Source: CAZTZL01 sp964537715 (GTDB lineage Bacteria > Zhuqueibacterota > QNDG01 > DSAB01). Taken from it: a stretch of DNA of 64,000 bases. The DNA lies in assembly GCA_964537715.1 (NCBI GenBank), contig CAZIAH010000005.1, positions 7,562-71,561 on the forward strand, read 5' to 3'. Position numbers and translations under genes: made by a program. Shown here in pieces: positions 60,085 to 64,000 of the stretch (position 1 is its first letter; each line of letters begins with the position of its first letter). A model generated the notes under the pieces. It was not told the DNA's origin and made no database searches. It worked only from the letters and a program-made list of their open reading frames with translations.

Positions 60085-63000
60085 ATGAAAAAGTACACCA
60101 CCATTGTGATATCACTCATCCTGTTCTGCACTGTTTTTCTTTTCACAGGAAATTTGCTCATCGCAGGCACCACAGGTAAACTAACCGGGAAAGTGATTGA
60201 TGTGAGCACAAAAGAAGCCTTACCCGGAACCAATGTTGTCCTTGAAGGAACTTCAATGGGAGCCGCAACGGACATGGACGGCAATTATACAATATTGAAT
60301 GTTCCCCCTGGCATTTACAGTTTAAAGTTCACCATGATGGGCTACAAAAACAGTGTAATCACGGATGTTCGCGTCTCAATCGACCTCACCACTACAATCG
60401 ATGTCGATATGAACCAGACGGTTCTTGAAGCAGAAGAAACTGTTACAGTGGTCGCGGAAAGACCTCTTGTTCGTGCAGACATGACATCGGCTCTTTCTTC
60501 TGTAGGAGCCGATGAAATCGCCAAACTGCCGGTACAAAATGTCAACGATGTACTGGAAATACAAGCCGGGATCATTCGATCAGGCAATGATCTTCATATC
60601 CGTGGCGGAAGATCCGGAGAAGTCGCCTACTGGGTAGATGGTGTTGCCACAACCGATGTCTATGCCGGTGGAATGGGCGTGTCGGTGGAAAATTCGGCGG
60701 TTCAGGAACTTCAGGTAGTGAGCGGAACATTCAATGCCGAATACGGCCAGGCCATGTCGGGCATCGTAAACATCATTACAAAAGAAGGCGGTAAACGCTA
60801 TACAGGCGAAATCACGGGATACGTCGGCGATTATATGGGACATAGCAGTGTTTTCGACGTTCTTGAAAGTGTCGAAGTTACAAAGAACGCGGCCAACCAG
60901 ACCGTTGCAATTGGTCATTCGGAAAATCCTTTGGCCAAATTCAACCCGACTTACAATGCCGAACTCAGCTTGAACGGTCCTGTACCCCTGTCACAAGACA
61001 AACTGAGTTTTTTCCTGAACGGCCGATATTATTCTTCAGAAGGGGCCTTGTACGGCAGGGAATGGTATACACCCATGGGAACGCCTGGTGACAGTTCTAT
61101 CGTACCGCTGTCACCCACCGAGAGATTGACAACACAAGCCAAATTGACCTATAAACTCAGTTCCAATATCAAACTGAACTACGGTCTTTTTTGGAGCAAA
61201 TGGCAGAACGACCGTGCCAACTATATCAATGATTTACCATCCCCGGATCGGGATACATACACCGGCCACAATTTTAAGTACAATCCCGGCGGACTCCCCA
61301 CGGAATTGGGAGAAAGTTTCACACATATATTGTCTTTGAACCATGTACTCTCCCCCAAAACATTTTATGAATTCCGAATCAACAGATTCCAGACCGAGTA
61401 CAAACGTTACGTATACGAAGACCCACTGGCCACTCCTGATTACCTTGTTCATGTTCTTGCCGATACCACCGCAGGCCTCACAGACTACTATTTGGATATT
61501 TCGGTCCCGGAAGATTCAATTCAGTTCGTATTGGCCAAAGAACAGGGAAGACAGTACGAATGGGTGATCGACCCGAGCAGTCCTTTGGGGTATGTCCATC
61601 CGGATTCGAATGTTGCACCATCGGCTTACAGTTTTTTTAAAACCGGACAGTGGCCGGGACATTTCAAACGAAATACCTCCTACTGGGTCGGTAAATGGGA
61701 TCTGACAAGCCAGATACAAAAAGCCCATCAGCTCAAGACCGGAGTTGAACTGAGATTGTATGAAATGGAACTCCACAGTTTTACAATTCGTCCAAAATTG
61801 GATGCAAATGGACAGGAAATTACACCGTTTCAGCCAGCCATTCCGGATGAATCCAGTTATTACCGGAGCGACTATACTAAGAAACCGAAAGAATTCTCCG
61901 CTTACATCCAGGACAAGATCGAGTTGAAGGAAATGAACATCAACATCGGACTGCGATTCGATTACTTTGACGCCAACAGTACCGTGATTGCAGATCCGAC
62001 AGACCCGAGCATCTACTCGCCGTTAAAAAATGAACATATCTACAAAAACTGGGTCGAACCGCCGGATACCTTCACAGCGGTACAGATCAGTGAATGGAAA
62101 CAAAGTTTCGAACAATATACCCCCGATGAAAGACGCAGCTTCATGCATAAAAAAGTGGATCCCAAAATGGCGCTCAGTCCAAGACTCGGGATTGCTTATC
62201 CGATCACGGACAGGGGCGTGATTCACTTCTCTTACGGTCATTTCTTCCAGGTCCCCGAATTTCGATATCTGTACGAAAATCCGGATTTCAAAGTTTTGCC
62301 TGCAGGTGGAACCAACTACATTTTCGGCAATGCAGATTTAAAACCGCAGCTTACCGTGATGTACGAAATCGGATTGCAGCAGCAATTGTCGGACAACATC
62401 GGTGTGGATATTACCGTATTTTATCGGGACGTTCGGAATTGGGTGGGTATCAGTCCGTTGATCGAAACGGTCAACCCAAGCCTGAAATACAACCAGTATG
62501 AAAACAGGGATTATTCCAATGTCCGGGGCATCACATTAAAATTCGAAAAACGGCAGTCTCAACATTTCTCTGTAAGGGCGGACTATACCTATCAGCTTGC
62601 CGAGGGAACTTATTCCAGTCCGAGAGATGGTTTCACTGCTTCCCAAAATAATAACGAACCCCGGCTTTCGCTGATCCCGATGTCGTGGGATCAAAGACAC
62701 ACGTTCAACGGATCGATCATCTATCAATTAAAAGATTGGACGGTTTCTCTCATCGGTTCGTACTGGAGCGGACGCCCGTATACACCGACTTTTGCAACAG
62801 GTGGCACTACAGGAGAAACGTCCTTGGTCGGATTGGTTGAAAACAGTTCCCGGATGTCATACCGTAGAAATGTCGATCTCTACATCAACAGACGGATCAA
62901 ATTGGGTACAATCGAACTGAATGCATTCATCAATATCTACAATCTCTTCAACCAGTTGGATGATACATACATTTACACCGACACAGGCAGTCCCGACTAC

Positions 63001-63132
63001 ACAACAACCATCGTCCCGGAAAAAATAGGATACAGTGCATATCGTGTCGGTACGGTACAAGACTATATCAATCGCCCCGACTGGCATGCAGCACCCCGTC
63101 AGGTTCAGGTTGGTATGTCAATGGGCTTCTAA
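60085..63132 (+). CDS. TonB-dependent outer-membrane receptor, second locus
   Basis: The ATG at 60085 (GAGGAG 9 bases upstream) gives signal peptide MKKYTTIVISLILFCTVFLF; a GTG at 60076 is in frame but lies inside the ribosome-binding site. A carboxypeptidase-regulatory-like domain (LTGKVIDVSTKEALPGTNVV, NYTILNVPPGIYSLKFTMMGY) is followed by a plug (LPVQNVNDVLEIQAGIIRSGND, HIRGGRSGEVAYWVDGV, VSGTFNAEYGQAMSGIVNIITKEGG) and a large barrel with aromatic-rich strands ending VQVGMSMGF. Receptors of this layout are common in Calditrichota, KSB1 and Marinimicrobia-like genomes, usually without SusD. Cargo is unknown; the gene faces away from the pectin cluster and pairs with the truncated gene that follows 17 bases later. 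Confidence 0.92.
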   Translation: MKKYTTIVISLILFCTVFLFTGNLLIAGTTGKLTGKVIDVSTKEALPGTNVVLEGTSMGAATDMDGNYTILNVPPGIYSLKFTMMGYKNSVITDVRVSIDLTTTIDVDMNQTVLEAEETVTVVAERPLVRADMTSALSSVGADEIAKLPVQNVNDVLEIQAGIIRSGNDLHIRGGRSGEVAYWVDGVATTDVYAGGMGVSVENSAVQELQVVSGTFNAEYGQAMSGIVNIITKEGGKRYTGEITGYVGDYMGHSSVFDVLESVEVTKNAANQTVAIGHSENPLAKFNPTYNAELSLNGPVPLSQDKLSFFLNGRYYSSEGALYGREWYTPMGTPGDSSIVPLSPTERLTTQAKLTYKLSSNIKLNYGLFWSKWQNDRANYINDLPSPDRDTYTGHNFKYNPGGLPTELGESFTHILSLNHVLSPKTFYEFRINRFQTEYKRYVYEDPLATPDYLVHVLADTTAGLTDYYLDISVPEDSIQFVLAKEQGRQYEWVIDPSSPLGYVHPDSNVAPSAYSFFKTGQWPGHFKRNTSYWVGKWDLTSQIQKAHQLKTGVELRLYEMELHSFTIRPKLDANGQEITPFQPAIPDESSYYRSDYTKKPKEFSAYIQDKIELKEMNINIGLRFDYFDANSTVIADPTDPSIYSPLKNEHIYKNWVEPPDTFTAVQISEWKQSFEQYTPDERRSFMHKKVDPKMALSPRLGIAYPITDRGVIHFSYGHFFQVPEFRYLYENPDFKVLPAGGTNYIFGNADLKPQLTVMYEIGLQQQLSDNIGVDITVFYRDVRNWVGISPLIETVNPSLKYNQYENRDYSNVRGITLKFEKRQSQHFSVRADYTYQLAEGTYSSPRDGFTASQNNNEPRLSLIPMSWDQRHTFNGSIIYQLKDWTVSLIGSYWSGRPYTPTFATGGTTGETSLVGLVENSSRMSYRRNVDLYINRRIKLGTIELNAFINIYNLFNQLDDTYIYTDTGSPDYTTTIVPEKIGYSAYRVGTVQDYINRPDWHAAPRQVQVGMSMGF

Positions 63133-63149
63133 AAGAGGAGAGCACCAAA

Positions 63150-64000
63150 ATGAAAAAGACACTCCAGATATTCATTTTAATAATAATCATGAGCAGCTTC
63201 TTTGCAGCCTCTCTGTATGCGCAGATGGAAGGTCTGCACGGTGATTTTGCTAATAACGCCAATGGCCTACACGAGGGAAACCTGTTCCGAACTACATTTT
63301 ACAACGACGGAACCTGGGGCGTGAATCAGCGGCCACCGGATATCGGAGGTGAATGGCCTCCGAATACCGGACACATCTATATGTTAGACGGGAATACATT
63401 CGTAGGATCCGAAGTCACTGACATCAACGGTCAGGTTCAACATGTGGTCAGTGAAGTCAGGGGCCCTGGTACCAACAATACCAGTTCATGGTCTACTGGG
63501 GATATTGGCCCGGATGGAAATTGGAGAACGTTTCTTCCGCTTCCCGGTTTTCACAATCCCAATCCTCCGGAAACTGAAAGTACTCAACCGAGGATTGCTA
63601 TGAACAAGTGGGAATGGGCATGGCCTGCTTTCTGGCCGGACATCAGAGACCCGGAAAATCCGATCTATTCGTCAGACGGCTGGGCAGGTTCGTGGAACGG
63701 TTATTTCGGACGGGACAAACTAAATGCGGATGAGGAAAGTTACTTTGTTGCGGACGATTATGCCAACAACGAGTTTGCCTTTTATCCCGACAGCACGGAT
63801 TCTCTGCGAAGAGGTCTGGGATTGCGCATGTACTGTCGGGGCTTTCAGTGGAACAATGCACTGGTGGATGACGGATTGTTCACACTGATGGATATCAAAA
63901 ACATCGGTACACACGAACACGACAAAATGGTCTATGCCTTCAAAATCGGAAACAATGTCGGAGAAACAGAGAACAATTACGCAAGTGAAGGTGATGACGA
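63150..64000 (+). CDS. secreted protein following the TonB receptor, cut by window edge
   Basis: An open frame from ATG 63150 (GAGGAG in front) continues to the end of the window (283 codons). It starts with signal peptide MKKTLQIFILIIIMSSFFAA and then GLHGDFANNANGLHEGNLFR, TTFYNDGTWGVNQRPPDIGG, WRTFLPLPGFHNPNPPE, NKWEWAWPAFWPDIRDPENP and GWAGSWNGYFGRDKLNADEE. I have seen this kind of sequence as hypothetical proteins beside TonB receptors in KSB1/Calditrichota-like genomes, but know no function. Rich in Trp, Gly and Asn, it looks like a surface beta protein. Co-transcription with the receptor is very likely. Confidence 0.85.
   Translation, partial: MKKTLQIFILIIIMSSFFAASLYAQMEGLHGDFANNANGLHEGNLFRTTFYNDGTWGVNQRPPDIGGEWPPNTGHIYMLDGNTFVGSEVTDINGQVQHVVSEVRGPGTNNTSSWSTGDIGPDGNWRTFLPLPGFHNPNPPETESTQPRIAMNKWEWAWPAFWPDIRDPENPIYSSDGWAGSWNGYFGRDKLNADEESYFVADDYANNEFAFYPDSTDSLRRGLGLRMYCRGFQWNNALVDDGLFTLMDIKNIGTHEHDKMVYAFKIGNNVGETENNYASEGDD

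Noticed and set aside
1..64000. tRNA, rRNA, riboswitch families, integrase or att sites
   Set aside because: I looked for cloverleaf-like arms, CCA ends, rRNA signatures and recombinase motifs and saw none that I could support.

Overview
The window carries one very large locus for degrading plant pectin, above all rhamnogalacturonan I (RG-I), together with the pathway that catabolises the released L-rhamnose. Every gene from base 1 to base 59,709 lies on the minus strand; only the last two genes (60,085 to the right edge) are on the plus strand. At least six secreted proteins end in a FlgD-like, type IX secretion-type C-terminal domain with a YPNPFN motif. Two TonB-dependent receptors with carboxypeptidase-regulatory-like N-termini are present, but no SusD-like lipoprotein. 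This points to a Gram-negative member of the FCB superphylum outside classical Bacteroidia (Calditrichota, KSB1, Ignavibacteriota or similar). The phylum assignment is inference.

Layout, in the direction of transcription (high to low coordinates). 59.7-57.3 kb: a ribokinase-family kinase and a GlcD/D-lactate-dehydrogenase-type FAD oxidase, in DNA that looks more GC-rich than the rest. 56.7-54.3 kb: L-rhamnose isomerase and a LacI-type regulator, with strong palindromic operator candidates upstream of each. 54.2-38.4 kb: TonB receptor, beta-helix surface protein, double-domain CE12 acetylesterase, GH2, GH115 and PL11 rhamnogalacturonan lyase. 38.3-31.7 kb: rhamnulokinase, rhamnulose-1-phosphate-type class II aldolase, LutA, LutB and LutC lactate-oxidation proteins, an NCS1-type permease and a 57-residue membrane peptide. 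31.6-23.7 kb: GH105, PL26 exo-rhamnogalacturonan lyase, DUF4861, DUF6250-like and PL9 proteins. 23.5-21.1 kb: a secreted protein with a perfect 688-bp internal DNA duplication. 21.0-14.5 kb: GH2 beta-galactosidase, GH112 phosphorylase and GPH-type symporter. 14.5-0 kb: DUF362 membrane protein, two GH28 enzymes, a CBM9-like/PKD protein, GH78, a GH106-like rhamnosidase, GH105 and a GH2 cut by the window edge.

How it fits together (family knowledge plus inference): CE12 deacetylates RG-I. PL11, PL26, PL9 and GH28 cut the backbone. GH105 removes unsaturated uronate ends. GH78 and GH106 release rhamnose. GH2 and GH115 act on galactose- or glucuronate-containing side groups. Gal-beta-1,4-Rha, left where galactan was attached to rhamnose, can enter through the GPH symporter and be split by the cytoplasmic GH112 phosphorylase. 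Rhamnose is converted by isomerase, kinase and aldolase to DHAP and L-lactaldehyde. LutABC (or the FAD oxidase) would oxidise lactate formed from lactaldehyde, although no lactaldehyde dehydrogenase is visible here.

The plus-strand end (60.1-64 kb) is a second TonB-receptor locus followed by a truncated secreted protein. I found no tRNA, rRNA, CRISPR array, transposase or phage gene.
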